From NCBI RefSeq assembly GCF_001513965.1, contig NZ_KQ948020.1:170467-213457 (forward strand): a stretch of 42,991 nucleotides of DNA, read 5' to 3'. The notes under the pieces were generated by a model. It was not told the DNA's origin. It was given only the letters and a program-made list of their open reading frames with translations, and made no database searches. Positions 8,476-17,766 of this stretch are shown here, piece after piece; position 1 is the stretch's first letter, and each line of letters starts with the position of its first letter. A program made the position numbers and the translations under genes. The stretch is from Streptomyces cellostaticus (GTDB lineage: Bacteria > Actinomycetota > Actinomycetes > Streptomycetales > Streptomycetaceae).

Positions 8476-9816
8476 TCAGTCCTTGACGCTGATGCCGCGG
8501 GACTTCAGGTCCCCGACCGTCCACTGCTGCATGTGCGCGAGCAGATCGGTGACCTTCTGCTCCTTGCTGACGACCTTCGCCCAGCCGCTCTGCAACTCGG
8601 TGAACATCGCGGTCCAGTCCGGGCCGAACGTCCAGTCCGTGGTCACCGTGTTCAGGCTGTCGGTGACGGTCTTCCTGGCCGGTTCGTAGTTCCGGCCGAG
8701 CAGCTTCGACGAGATGGCCTCGTCGACGTAGGCGCCGCTGTCCTTCAGTGCGGGCAGCACACCGTTGCCGGTGGCCGGGCTCGCCATCGTCTTCACCGCG
8801 TCGGCATTGGTCGATATCCACAACGCCGCCTCGGCGGCCTGCTTCTGGTGCGTGCACTGCCTGGTGACGAGGGTGACGCTGCCGGTCAGATTGGTGCCGG
8901 CCGGGGTCTTCGCGGCCTCGCCGGTGAAGGCGGGCCAGGGGGCGAGCGCCCACTTGCCGAAGGACTTGGTGAAGTTCTGCACCATGCCGGCCATCTGCCA
9001 GGTGGAGATCTGCCGGGTGGCGGTGCCGCCGTTGTCGTAGTTGCGCTGCACGGCCGCGTAATCGGCGAACGACAGCTTGGAGTCGAGGTCGTTGTCGATG
9101 ATCTCCTGGATCACTTGCGCGGCCTTGAGGGTGCCCGGGTCCTGGAAGTTCACCTTCCAGGAGTTGCCGTCGATGCGGTACCAGTGGGCGCCGGCCTGCA
9201 TGGCGAGCACCTCCAGCGTGCTCGGGTCCTCACCGGCGTAGTTGGTGATCTTTATGCCGTGCTTCTTCAGCACCTTGCCGGCCGCGATGAACTCGTCCCA
9301 CGTGGCGGGCGGTTCGAGGCCGTACCGGGTGAAGAGGTCGGTGCGGTAGATGGTGAAGTTCGGCGCCGAGCTGGTGGGAACGCCGTAGATCCGGCCCTGC
9401 ACCTGCGCGGCCGCCCAGGAACCGGAGTTGAACGTCCCTGCGGCCGAGCGCACGTACGGGGTGACGTCGGCGAGGGCCCCCTGGGAGACCCAACTGGTCA
9501 CGTACTCGGCGGTGTTCTGCACCAGGCAAGGCGCGTTGTCCGCCTTCACCGCGTTGGTCAGCTGCTTCTGCATGGTCAGCTGGTCGGTGACCTTCGTGTA
9601 CCTGAGCTTGACGTCCTTGTGAGCGGCGTTGAACGCCTTGACCACGGCGTCCTGGCCGTTCGCCCAGCCCCAGAAGGGCAGGGTGACCGGGCCGTCTGCC
9701 GATGCGGAGTCGCCGGATGAACCGGAGCCGCCGCAGGACGTGAGCAGTCCACTTGTCAGCGCGAGGCTCGCCACGGCGGCGAGGAGAAACCTTCTGCGGG
9801 GGCTGGTGGAGTTCAT
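8476..9816 (-). CDS. Extracellular sugar-binding lipoprotein (ABC importer)
   Basis: A 446-residue family-1 solute-binding protein. The N-terminus has three arginines, a hydrophobic helix and a lipobox ending LLTSC, with Cys28 as the lipidation site, followed by a Gly/Ser-rich spacer. The mature part shows the usual blocks: LPFWGWANGQDAVVKAFNAA at the start, IYGVPTSSAPNFTIYRTDLF and PPATWDEFIAAGKVL in the centre, and WALAPWPAF later. It catches a sugar outside the membrane and hands it to the two permeases encoded just downstream. The promoter region is shared with the divergent GH28-like gene and contains several palindromic operators, so substrate capture and depolymerisation are probably induced together. 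Confidence 0.93.
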   Translation of the reverse strand: MNSTSPRRRFLLAAVASLALTSGLLTSCGGSGSSGDSASADGPVTLPFWGWANGQDAVVKAFNAAHKDVKLRYTKVTDQLTMQKQLTNAVKADNAPCLVQNTAEYVTSWVSQGALADVTPYVRSAAGTFNSGSWAAAQVQGRIYGVPTSSAPNFTIYRTDLFTRYGLEPPATWDEFIAAGKVLKKHGIKITNYAGEDPSTLEVLAMQAGAHWYRIDGNSWKVNFQDPGTLKAAQVIQEIIDNDLDSKLSFADYAAVQRNYDNGGTATRQISTWQMAGMVQNFTKSFGKWALAPWPAFTGEAAKTPAGTNLTGSVTLVTRQCTHQKQAAEAALWISTNADAVKTMASPATGNGVLPALKDSGAYVDEAISSKLLGRNYEPARKTVTDSLNTVTTDWTFGPDWTAMFTELQSGWAKVVSKEQKVTDLLAHMQQWTVGDLKSRGISVKD

Positions 9817-9858
9817 CTGACCGTGTTCCTTCGGAAGTTGGCGCTCCAGAACGATTTA

Positions 9859-9870
9859 GAAACCGGTTTC
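9859..9870. promoter_or_regulatory. LacI-family operator, importer side
   Basis: A perfect 12-base CG-centred palindrome, GAAACCGGTTTC, 43 bases upstream of the binding-protein start codon. The position, inside the likely promoter or 5' leader, fits repression of the importer operon by a LacI-family protein, most simply the one encoded at 5438-6478. Confidence 0.65.
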
Positions 9871-9974
9871 CACGGGACAGTAGGACGGCGCGGCGAGCCC
9901 TAGCAAGGGGTATGCGCGGGAATCTTGCTCCGTGCGGCCCGTCGAACGGTTCATTCACGGCAACCGGTACACAT

Positions 9975-9988
9975 GGTAACCGGTTGCC
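9975..9988. promoter_or_regulatory. Second LacI-type operator, mid-intergenic
   Basis: GGTAACCGGTTGCC is a 14-base palindrome with a perfect AACCGGTT core and one mismatched pair. A half-matching GGCAACCGGTAC precedes it at 9959-9970. It lies midway between the importer and GH28-like starts, where it could serve either promoter. Confidence 0.5.
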
Positions 9989-10065
9989 GTCCGATCGGTT
10001 TTCGAAAGTGCATCCCTCCCCTTGACGAGCCCTCGGTACGGGAAGAAGCTCCCCTCACCGTTCAT

Positions 10066-10079
10066 AGCAACCGGTTGCT
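10066..10079. promoter_or_regulatory. LacI-family operator, GH28 side
   Basis: A perfect 14-base palindrome, AGCAACCGGTTGCT, 34 bases upstream of the GH28-like start codon. It shares the ACCGGT core with the site at 9859, so both divergent transcripts have a proximal operator. Confidence 0.65.
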
Positions 10080-10112
10080 TCCTGGTTGAGCCGCTCGCCA
10101 CAGGAGTTCCTC

Positions 10113-11636
10113 ATGAACCTGCCCCTGTCCCGCCGTGCCGCCCTCCAGGCGACGGGCGCCACCGTGCTCGCCGCCGGCCTGTCCGGCCTGGCAGGAACTG
10201 CCGCCCGGGCCGACGATGGCAACTCCCCGCCCAGACTGGTCACTTATCCCCGCCCGGCCGCCATGCCCACCAACGCCGGCTTCCGGGTGCGGGTGCGCAC
10301 CGCGCCCGACGGCGACTGGCAGACCCTCGACATCTGGCGGCCCCAGCTGGAGGAGATCAACCCCACCAGCGGCTCCGGCAAGGTCCACCCCACCTCGATG
10401 GTCTACTTCGACTTCCACGGCACGGCCGAGATCGAGGTCATCTACCTCAAGGGCGGCACCACCAAAGCCCGGGTGAGACCCGATGCGCTCATGATCACGC
10501 CCGAACTCCTCGGCGACACCCTGCGGTTCACCCTCGACGAACCGCGGGATGTCGTCGTGCAGATCAACGACGAGATCTTCGACTGTCTGCACGTCATCAC
10601 CAACCGTGTCGAGCAGCAGGCGCCCTCCGCCGACGACCCGGACGTCCTCTACTTCGGCCCCGGCGTGCACACCGTCACCGGCGGCGTCCTCACCGTCCCC
10701 AGCGGCAAGACCGTCTACCTCGCCGGGGGAGCCGTACTGACCGCACAGGTCTACTTCAAGAACGTGGAGAACGCCTGCCTGAAGGGCCGCGGGATCCTGT
10801 ATGCCAACCCCGGCGGGGCCATCCTGTGCGAGAGCAGCAGCAACATCCGCATCGAGGACGTCATCATCCTCAACCCGGCCGGCTACGCCGCCACCTTCGG
10901 CGAGAGCCACAACATCCATGTCAGGAAGGCCCGTGCGTTCAGCTCCAAGGGCAACGGCGACGGCTTCGACGTCTTCTCCTCGACCGGCGTCCTCTTCGAC
11001 GGCTGCTTCATGCGCACCTCCGACGACTGCTTCGCCGTCTACGCCCACCGCTGGAACTACTACGGCGACACCCGCGACATCACCCTCCAGAACTGCACCC
11101 TGTGGGCCGACGTCGCCCACCCCGTCAACATCGGCACCCACGGCAACACCGACGCCCCCGAAACCATCGAGAACCTCGTCATCAGGAACATCGACATCCT
11201 CGACCACCGCGAACCCCAGCTGGGCTACCAGGGCTGCATCGCCCTGAACCCCGGCGACTCCAACCTGATCAGGAACGTCCGCATCGAGGACGTCCGCATC
11301 GAGGACTTCCGCTGGGGCCAGGTGATCCACCTGCGGGTCATGTGCAACGCGAAGTACAACACCTCGGTCGGCCGCGGCATCGAGGACGTCTACGTCAAGA
11401 ACCTCACCTACACGGGCACCCGCGCCAACCCGTCCCTCTTCCTCGGCTACGACGCCGACCACGCGATCAAGAACGTCACCTTCGAGAACCTCGTGATCAA
11501 CGGCACGGTCATCGCGGACTCGATGAAGAAGCCGAAGTGGTACCAGACCACGGATGCGATCCAGTGGTTCGCCAACGAGCACGTGCTGAACCTCCGCTTC
11601 CTCACCACGGCGGAGGCCGAGGCGGGGGTCCAGTGA
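10113..11636 (+). CDS. Secreted GH28-like (polygalacturonase-fold) glycoside hydrolase
   Basis: A 507-residue protein started at ATG 10113, preceded by AGGAG and giving a Tat-type signal (SRRAALQATGATVLAAGLSG, cleavage after ARA near residue 33). An N-terminal beta-domain is followed by a right-handed parallel beta-helix. The entry segment is VLYFGPGVHTVTGGVLTVPS, and many NIRIEDVII- and NVRIEDVRIEDF-like coils follow. GH28-type acid positions are visible as NGDG (Asp283) and SDDC (Asp304, Asp305), with His343 in GTHGNT in the place of the GHG motif. The canonical RIK motif is not evident, so the exact specificity (homogalacturonan, rhamnogalacturonan or another uronide) is open. It heads a block with the next two lyases, translationally coupled to the first by a GTGA overlap. 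Confidence 0.8.
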   Translation: MNLPLSRRAALQATGATVLAAGLSGLAGTAARADDGNSPPRLVTYPRPAAMPTNAGFRVRVRTAPDGDWQTLDIWRPQLEEINPTSGSGKVHPTSMVYFDFHGTAEIEVIYLKGGTTKARVRPDALMITPELLGDTLRFTLDEPRDVVVQINDEIFDCLHVITNRVEQQAPSADDPDVLYFGPGVHTVTGGVLTVPSGKTVYLAGGAVLTAQVYFKNVENACLKGRGILYANPGGAILCESSSNIRIEDVIILNPAGYAATFGESHNIHVRKARAFSSKGNGDGFDVFSSTGVLFDGCFMRTSDDCFAVYAHRWNYYGDTRDITLQNCTLWADVAHPVNIGTHGNTDAPETIENLVIRNIDILDHREPQLGYQGCIALNPGDSNLIRNVRIEDVRIEDFRWGQVIHLRVMCNAKYNTSVGRGIEDVYVKNLTYTGTRANPSLFLGYDADHAIKNVTFENLVINGTVIADSMKKPKWYQTTDAIQWFANEHVLNLRFLTTAEAEAGVQ

Positions 11637-14600
11637 GCCCCCTCAGCCGACGGGGGCTGCTGAAGTCGTGGGGGGCGGTGCTGCTCGGGGTGGGCGCGGG
11701 CACGCTGTCCGTGGCCGGGGCCCGGGCGGCGGGGGACTTGGACGGGGAGAGCCGGCCCCGGCAGTTCATCCACCCCGGGATCCTGCATACGGCAGACGAC
11801 CTGGCCCGTATGCGATCGGCGGTCGACCATCGACAGTCGCCCGTCTACGACGGCTACCTCGCCCTCACCGCCCACCCACGCTCGCAGAGCGCATACACCA
11901 TCCAGAACACCGGCCAGATCTCCTCCTGGGGCCGCGGCCCCGCCGCCTACATGAACCAGGCCGTCGCCGACTCGGCCGCCGCCTACCAGAACGCCCTCGT
12001 CTGGGCCGTCACCGGCGACCGCGCGCACGCCGACAAGGCCCGCAACATCCTTGACGCCTGGTCGGCCTCCCTGGAGATCATCACCGGCGCCGACGGACCA
12101 CTCGGCGCGGGACTACAGGCCTTCAAGTTCGCCAACGCCGCCGAACTGCTGCGGCACACCGGCTACGACGGCTGGGCACCGGCTGCCGTCGCGCGCTGCG
12201 AGCGGTCCTTCCTGGACGTCTGGTACCCGGCCGTCTCCGGCTACATGCTCTACGCCAACGGCAACTGGGACCTGACGGCCCTTCAGGCCATCCTCGCCTT
12301 CGGCGTGTTCTGCGAGGAGCCCACCCTCTTCGAGGACGCCCTGCGCTACGCCGCCGCCGGCGCGGGCAACGGCAGCGTCCCGCACCGCATCGTCACCGAC
12401 GCCGGCCAGGGCCAGGAGAGCGGCCGCGACCAAGGGCACGAACAGCTCGCCGTCGGCCTGCTGGGCGATGCCGCCCAGGTCGCCTGGAACCAGGGCGTCG
12501 ACCTGTGGGGCTTCGACGGCAACCGGATACTCGCGGGCGCCGAGTACGCCGCGCGCTACAACCTCGGCGGCGACGTCCCGTTCACCCCCGACCTGGACCG
12601 CACCGGAAAGTACGTCAAGAAGGCGGTCTCGCCCACGGGACGCGGCACCCTGCCCCCGGCCTACGAGATGTACTACGCGCACTACGTGGGCGTCCGCGGC
12701 CTCGACACCCCGTACACGAAGGCTGCCGTCTTCCGCGGCACCGGCGGTGCCCGGGCCGTCGAGGGCAGCAACGACGACCTGCCGAGCTGGGGGACCTTCG
12801 CCTACGCCGGGGCGAGCGCGCCCGAGCCGTGCGTGCCCACCGCTCCGGCCGGCGTCACGGCCGTCGGGGACGCCCGGGCCATCACCGTGTCCTGGCTGCC
12901 CGCCGCCTGGGCGACCGGCTACACGGTACGACGTGCCGAGCGGCCCCGGGGACCGTACGAGCCGCTGGCCTCGGCGGTCGCACAGCCGACGCACACCGAC
13001 CGCGACGTACGCCCCGGCCGGACGTACTACTACACCCTGACCGCCGCCAACTCCCTCGGCGAAAGCAGCACGTCGGCGGCCGTGCCCGTAACTGCCGGGC
13101 TGCCCGCGCCCTGGTCCACGCAGGACGTCGGCACCGTGCAGACCCCCGGCTCCGCGCACTTCGACGGCGAGCGGTTCGTCCTGGAGGCGAGCGGCACCGC
13201 CGACACCCACCGCCTGGTCCACCTCCCGCTGCACGGCGACGGCACGGTCACCGCCCGGATCGTCTGGCCGCTCAGCTCCCAGTACTCCAGGATCGGCGTC
13301 ACGGTCAGAGCCTCGCTCGACCCGGCCGCGACGCACGCCTCGATGCTGATCCAGGGGCTGCCCCTGCACACCTGGAGCGGGGTGTGGACGGTACGGCCAC
13401 GGGCCGGGGCGCCCGTCTCCGCCACCGGCAGCACCCCGGTGCCGCCGACCCAGCAGCAGACCATCACCACCGGCGCCGCCTTCCCCCTCTCCGACCTGGG
13501 CGCGCTGCCGCAGTCGGCGACCCCGCTGGAGGCCCCGTACGTCGAAGGCGCGGGGGACGGATACCGTATGCGGGCGCCGTACTGGGTGCGGGTGACCCGC
13601 GAGGGCGACCGCTGCACCGGGGCGATCTCGGCCGACGGTGTCCAGTGGACCGACGTGGGGTCGACGGTATGCGATCTGCCGCACAACGCATATGCCGGTC
13701 TCGCCCTCAGCTCCTGCCTCGGCGTCGACGAGGACTACGCCGAGACCGGCACCGGCGCCTTCGACAACGTGAGCGTGCGGTCCGCGGACGGCGTGGTCTG
13801 GCGCGTCCCCCGGCCCACCCGCACCGCCACCGACCTGCGCGCCGCCACCGGTACCGACGGCGTCCGGCTGGCCTGGACCGACCCCGACCCCTCGGCCCGC
13901 TACACGGTCCAGCGGTCCCCGCACGCCGACGGGCCCTACGAGACCCTCGCCACCGGCATCGGCGCCGTCGGGTTCGGCACCCGCATCCGGTACGCGGACG
14001 GCACCGGCACGCCCGGGACGACGTACCACTACACCGTCAGCAAGACCAACTGTGCGGGCAAGGGCCGAAGTTCGCCGCCGATCGGCGCCGTGATGCCCAC
14101 CGCCACCACCCCGCCGGAGCCGAAGACGGAGCCGGCCGTCACCGGCACACCCCTGCCCGCGCCCTGGACCCACGGCGACCTCGGCGACCTCGTCCGCGAC
14201 CGGCGCGCCTTCGGCACCCTCGGCGTGGTGGCCGTCCTGACCCCGGGCGAGGCCACCTCCACCGACGGCACCTTCACCGTGCGCGGGGCAGGGACCGACC
14301 TGAACGTCAACTCCCAAGGAATGACCGGGCAGTTCGTACGGCAGCCGGTCACCGGCGACTGTGTGGTCACCGCCCGGCTCGTCTCCCGTACCGGAGCCAC
14401 CGCCGACCGGGTCGGACTGCTGATGGCCAAGTCACTGTCTCCGTTCGACCAGGCCGCCGCAGTGATCGTCACCGGCGGTACGACCGCGCAGCTCATGCTG
14501 CGTCCCACGGTCGCCGGAGTCTCCGCCTTCACCGGCACCACGACCGTCCGACTCCCCTTGCTGCTGCGGATGACGCGGGCAGGAACCGCCTTCTCCGCGG

Positions 14601-14761
14601 CCGTCTCCACCGACGACGGCGCCACCTGGACCCCGCTCGCCACCAGCGCGATCCCGTCCTTCGGTGACGCCCCCTACCACGTGGGCCTCGTGGTCTGCTC
14701 CCGCACTCCGCAGGCCCTCGTCACCGCGCAATTCGAAGAGGTGAGCATCACGCCCACCTGA
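11633..14761 (+). CDS. Large secreted alginate-lyase-family protein with Fn3 and repeated C-terminal modules
   Basis: A 1042-residue protein. The start is GTG 11633, overlapping the GH28 stop (GTGA); a Tat signal follows (LSRRGLLKSWGAVLLGVGAG, cleavage after ARA). Residues about 45-395 are the alginate-lyase-type alpha-toroid (FIHPGILHTADDLARM, AAAYQNALVWAVTGD, ANGNWDLTALQAILA, QESGRDQGHEQLAVG, YAARYNLGGDVPF). Fibronectin-III-like domains follow at about 400-490 (APAGVTAVGDARAITVSWLP) and 740-825. Two copies of a concanavalin-like module, each opening LPAPW, occupy about 490-735 and 845-1042. The length is far above the single-domain family norm. The catalytic domain is paralogous to the next gene. 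Substrate is probably a uronic-acid polymer; alginate itself is not established. Confidence 0.8.
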   Translation: MSPLSRRGLLKSWGAVLLGVGAGTLSVAGARAAGDLDGESRPRQFIHPGILHTADDLARMRSAVDHRQSPVYDGYLALTAHPRSQSAYTIQNTGQISSWGRGPAAYMNQAVADSAAAYQNALVWAVTGDRAHADKARNILDAWSASLEIITGADGPLGAGLQAFKFANAAELLRHTGYDGWAPAAVARCERSFLDVWYPAVSGYMLYANGNWDLTALQAILAFGVFCEEPTLFEDALRYAAAGAGNGSVPHRIVTDAGQGQESGRDQGHEQLAVGLLGDAAQVAWNQGVDLWGFDGNRILAGAEYAARYNLGGDVPFTPDLDRTGKYVKKAVSPTGRGTLPPAYEMYYAHYVGVRGLDTPYTKAAVFRGTGGARAVEGSNDDLPSWGTFAYAGASAPEPCVPTAPAGVTAVGDARAITVSWLPAAWATGYTVRRAERPRGPYEPLASAVAQPTHTDRDVRPGRTYYYTLTAANSLGESSTSAAVPVTAGLPAPWSTQDVGTVQTPGSAHFDGERFVLEASGTADTHRLVHLPLHGDGTVTARIVWPLSSQYSRIGVTVRASLDPAATHASMLIQGLPLHTWSGVWTVRPRAGAPVSATGSTPVPPTQQQTITTGAAFPLSDLGALPQSATPLEAPYVEGAGDGYRMRAPYWVRVTREGDRCTGAISADGVQWTDVGSTVCDLPHNAYAGLALSSCLGVDEDYAETGTGAFDNVSVRSADGVVWRVPRPTRTATDLRAATGTDGVRLAWTDPDPSARYTVQRSPHADGPYETLATGIGAVGFGTRIRYADGTGTPGTTYHYTVSKTNCAGKGRSSPPIGAVMPTATTPPEPKTEPAVTGTPLPAPWTHGDLGDLVRDRRAFGTLGVVAVLTPGEATSTDGTFTVRGAGTDLNVNSQGMTGQFVRQPVTGDCVVTARLVSRTGATADRVGLLMAKSLSPFDQAAAVIVTGGTTAQLMLRPTVAGVSAFTGTTTVRLPLLLRMTRAGTAFSAAVSTDDGATWTPLATSAIPSFGDAPYHVGLVVCSRTPQALVTAQFEEVSITPT

Positions 14762-14789
14762 CCTTCCCCCACGAAGGAGAACGATCGCG

Positions 14790-16037
14790 ATGAGCCGCCG
14801 CGAGCACCACCACCCCCACACCGGCGAGCTGAGCCGCCGCGGTCTGCTGAAGACCGCCGGCGGACTCACCGCCGCCGCCATCGCCGTCGGCTCCGCGTCC
14901 GTCGCCCCCACGGCCGACGCGGCACCGGCGAGCTTCACCCACCCGGGCATGCTGCACAACGCCGGAGACATCAACCGGGCCAAGGTCAGGGTCGCCGCCG
15001 GCACCGACCCCTGGCTGTCCGGCTGGAACAGACTGACCGCCAACTCCCACGCCCAGTCCACCTGGACCCCCAACCCCCAGGCCACCATCATCCGCGGCGG
15101 CACGGGCGAGAACTACGGCATCCTCTACAACGACATAGCCGCCGCCTACCAGAACGCCCTGCGCTGGAACGTGGCCGGCACGGCCGCGCACGGTGACTGC
15201 GCCGTGCGCATCCTCAACGCCTGGGCGAGCACGCTCACCACCGTCACCGGCAACGCCGACCGCTTCCTGGCCGCAGGCATCTACGGCTGGCAGCTCGCCA
15301 ACGCCGCCGAACTCCTGCGCAGCCACACCGGGTTCGACCTCGCCGCCTTCCGGCAGCTGATGGTCAAGGTCTTCTACCCGCTCAACAACCAGTTCCTGAC
15401 CGGCCACAACGACGCTTGCATCACCAACTACTGGGCCAACTGGGACCTGTGCAACATGGCCTCCATCATGGCCATCGGCATCCTCACCGACGACGCCGCC
15501 AAGTACGACCAGGCCGTCACCTACGTCAAGTCCGGTGCCGGCAACGGCTCCATCGCGCACGCGGTGCCGTACCTCTCCACCGACTCCGACGGCTACGCCC
15601 TCGGCCAGTGGCAGGAGTCCGGCCGCGACCAGGCCCACAGCATCATGGGCATGGGGCAGCTGGGCGCCCTGTGCGAGATGGCCTGGAACCAGGGCGACGA
15701 CCTCTACTCGTACGACAACCGCCGCTTCATGAAAGCCGCCCAGTACGTCGCCAAGTACAACCTCGGCCAGGACGTGCCGTACACCACCTACACCTGGGGC
15801 AGCAGCCAGAACTGCGCCCAGCAGTCCCAGACCGCCGTCTCCCCGTCCTCCCGCGGCCAGGTCCGTCCGGTGTGGGCGATGCTCCACTACCACTACAACC
15901 GGCGCCTGTACCTGGACGACCAGTACATCGCTCAGATGTGCCACTCGGTGGCTCCCGAGGGCGGGGGCGGCGACTACGGCTCCACCTCCGGCGGCTACGA
16001 CCAGCTCGGCTTCGGCACGCTCATGTACGCCAAATAG
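14790..16037 (+). CDS. Secreted alginate-lyase-family protein
   Basis: A 415-residue Tat-exported protein (ELSRRGLLKTAGGLTAAAIA; mature end near ADAAP). The whole mature part is one alginate-lyase-like alpha-toroid: SFTHPGMLHNAGDINRAKV, YNDIAAAYQNALRWNVAG, ACITNYWANWDLCNMASIM, GQWQESGRDQAHSIMGMG and YVAKYNLGQDVPY. It matches block for block with the N-terminal domain of the preceding gene, so the pair is a tandem duplication with divergence. It follows 28 bases after that gene with a clear AAGGAG ribosome site and is probably co-transcribed. Likely an extracellular beta-elimination enzyme on a uronide polymer; specificity not shown by sequence. Confidence 0.85.
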   Translation: MSRREHHHPHTGELSRRGLLKTAGGLTAAAIAVGSASVAPTADAAPASFTHPGMLHNAGDINRAKVRVAAGTDPWLSGWNRLTANSHAQSTWTPNPQATIIRGGTGENYGILYNDIAAAYQNALRWNVAGTAAHGDCAVRILNAWASTLTTVTGNADRFLAAGIYGWQLANAAELLRSHTGFDLAAFRQLMVKVFYPLNNQFLTGHNDACITNYWANWDLCNMASIMAIGILTDDAAKYDQAVTYVKSGAGNGSIAHAVPYLSTDSDGYALGQWQESGRDQAHSIMGMGQLGALCEMAWNQGDDLYSYDNRRFMKAAQYVAKYNLGQDVPYTTYTWGSSQNCAQQSQTAVSPSSRGQVRPVWAMLHYHYNRRLYLDDQYIAQMCHSVAPEGGGGDYGSTSGGYDQLGFGTLMYAK

Positions 16038-16147
16038 CCCGGCGTACACCATTCGGCCGTACACCGGGTCCGTGCACCGGAATACCTCCGCGCGATGTGG
16101 TGCTCTGAAGTGAGCGGTGCAGGAGCACGGCGAAGGGCTGGTGGGCG

Positions 16148-17716
16148 ATGACGGCAGACCGGACAGCCCCCGTGGTCACGACGCCCCACGGGACCGTACG
16201 CGGCCGGTACGAGCAGGGCGTCGCGGTGTTCCGGGGCATCCCGTACGCCGCCCCGCCCGTCGGCCCCCGGCGGTTCAGGCCGCCCGAGCCGCCCGAGCCC
16301 TGGGACGGGGTGCGCGACGCCGGAGCCTTCGGGCCCACGGCGCCGAAACCGCCGTACTCGGAGGCGTTCGCCCAGTACCTGGCCGATCCGGCCGTCGCCG
16401 GCGACGACTGCCTGAACCTCAACGTGTGGACCCCCGAGCCGGGTCCCGCAGCCCGGCTCCCGGTCCTCGTCTGGCTGCACGGCGGCGCCCTGACCAGGGG
16501 ATCCTCGGGCGTCCCCGTCTACGACGGCCGCACCTTCGCCCGCGACGGCGTCGTCTGCGTCTCGGTCAACTACCGGCTGGGAGTCGAAGGCTACGGACTG
16601 TTCCCGGACGCGCCCCCCAACCCCGGCCTACGCGACCAGCTCGCCGCCCTGCGCTGGGTCCACGAGACGATCACGGCCTTCGGCGGCGACCCCGGCAACG
16701 TGACCCTGTGCGGACAGTCGGCCGGCGCGATCAGCACCGGCGCCCTGATCGCCGCGCCCCAGACCCAGGGCCTGATACGGCGGGCGGTTCTGCAGAGCGG
16801 ACCGCCGGAGGCCTCGGAACGGGACAGGGTACGGCGCATGGTCCGCCGCATGGCCACCCGGCTGAAGATCCCCGCCACCGCCGCGGCCTTCGCCGCCGTC
16901 GACCGCGACCTGCTGCTGCGCACCCAGGCCGAGGTGGGACGGCTGAGCAGTCCCGTACTGGGCGGCCCTGCCTTCGGCATCGTCGTGGACGGCGACCTCG
17001 TCCCCCGCGACCCGCTCCAGGCCCTGATCGACGGCGAGGCCGCCCGGGGCGTCGACCTGCTCATGGGCTGGACCCGGGACGAGTACCGGCTGTGGCTGGT
17101 GCCCGGCGGACTCGTGGAACACGTCAACCGGCTCGGCCCGGTCGCCCTGGCCGGCGCCATGGCCCGCTGCCACGTCGGCCACGAGGTGCCGCGTGGCTAC
17201 CGCGCCCTGCACCCGGACGCCGGCACTGCCGAGCTCGTAGGCCAGATGGTCACCGACCACCTGCTGCGCATCCCGCTGCACCGGCTGGCCGACGCCCGCC
17301 CCGGCAGCTCGTACCTCTACGAGTTCGCCTGGCCGTCCCGCCTCCCCGGCCTCGGCGCCTGCCACGCCCTGGAACTCGGATTCGTCTTCGACACGGCCGA
17401 TGTGCCGGAGTCGGCCAAGCTGGCCGGCGAAGGGGCCCCGCAGGAACTGTGCGACGCGATGCACTCGGCCTGGGTACGGTTCGCGGCGACCGGGGATCCC
17501 GGCTGGCAGGCCTGGGACGCCACCCATCCGGTACGGATCTTCGACGACGATGTCCCGCATATCGCATACGGTCCACGGGATACGGAAATCGACCTGTGGT
17601 CGGCCGCCCCCACCGTCCCGGAACCGTCCCCCGCCTCCGACATCCGGGCCCCCGGAGCCGAACTCGCCTCAGCGGTACGCCGCTTGCGCCGCTCGGTGGG
17701 GGCCCGGCGGCGCTGA
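16148..17716 (+). CDS. Type B carboxylesterase
   Basis: A 522-residue alpha/beta-hydrolase of the carboxylesterase/lipase type B family. Visible signatures are VAVFRGIPYAAPPVGPRRF near the start, DDCLNLNVWTP, the oxyanion-hole WLHGGALTRG, and the nucleophile elbow GQSAG with Ser191. The His-bearing GACHALELGFVFDT carries His406. No signal peptide is seen, so it is probably cytosolic. It follows the lyase block with about 110 bases between and may deacylate imported oligosaccharides, although the family is broadly promiscuous. The start at ATG 16148 lacks a strong ribosome site; an upstream in-frame extension is not family-like. Confidence 0.88.
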   Translation: MTADRTAPVVTTPHGTVRGRYEQGVAVFRGIPYAAPPVGPRRFRPPEPPEPWDGVRDAGAFGPTAPKPPYSEAFAQYLADPAVAGDDCLNLNVWTPEPGPAARLPVLVWLHGGALTRGSSGVPVYDGRTFARDGVVCVSVNYRLGVEGYGLFPDAPPNPGLRDQLAALRWVHETITAFGGDPGNVTLCGQSAGAISTGALIAAPQTQGLIRRAVLQSGPPEASERDRVRRMVRRMATRLKIPATAAAFAAVDRDLLLRTQAEVGRLSSPVLGGPAFGIVVDGDLVPRDPLQALIDGEAARGVDLLMGWTRDEYRLWLVPGGLVEHVNRLGPVALAGAMARCHVGHEVPRGYRALHPDAGTAELVGQMVTDHLLRIPLHRLADARPGSSYLYEFAWPSRLPGLGACHALELGFVFDTADVPESAKLAGEGAPQELCDAMHSAWVRFAATGDPGWQAWDATHPVRIFDDDVPHIAYGPRDTEIDLWSAAPTVPEPSPASDIRAPGAELASAVRRLRRSVGARRR

Positions 17717-17766
17717 ACGGTCCGCAATCGCCGGACGTCAGAACCTCCTACGGCGAGCAGGCGGAC

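Noticed and set aside
8533..9720. A 395-residue plus-strand open frame
   Set aside because: Shadow of the sugar-binding lipoprotein gene, which has clear lipobox and family blocks on the other strand.
12113..14317. A 734-residue minus-strand open frame
   Set aside because: It lies antisense to the large alginate-lyase-family gene and shows only compositional Gly/Ala/Val repeats.
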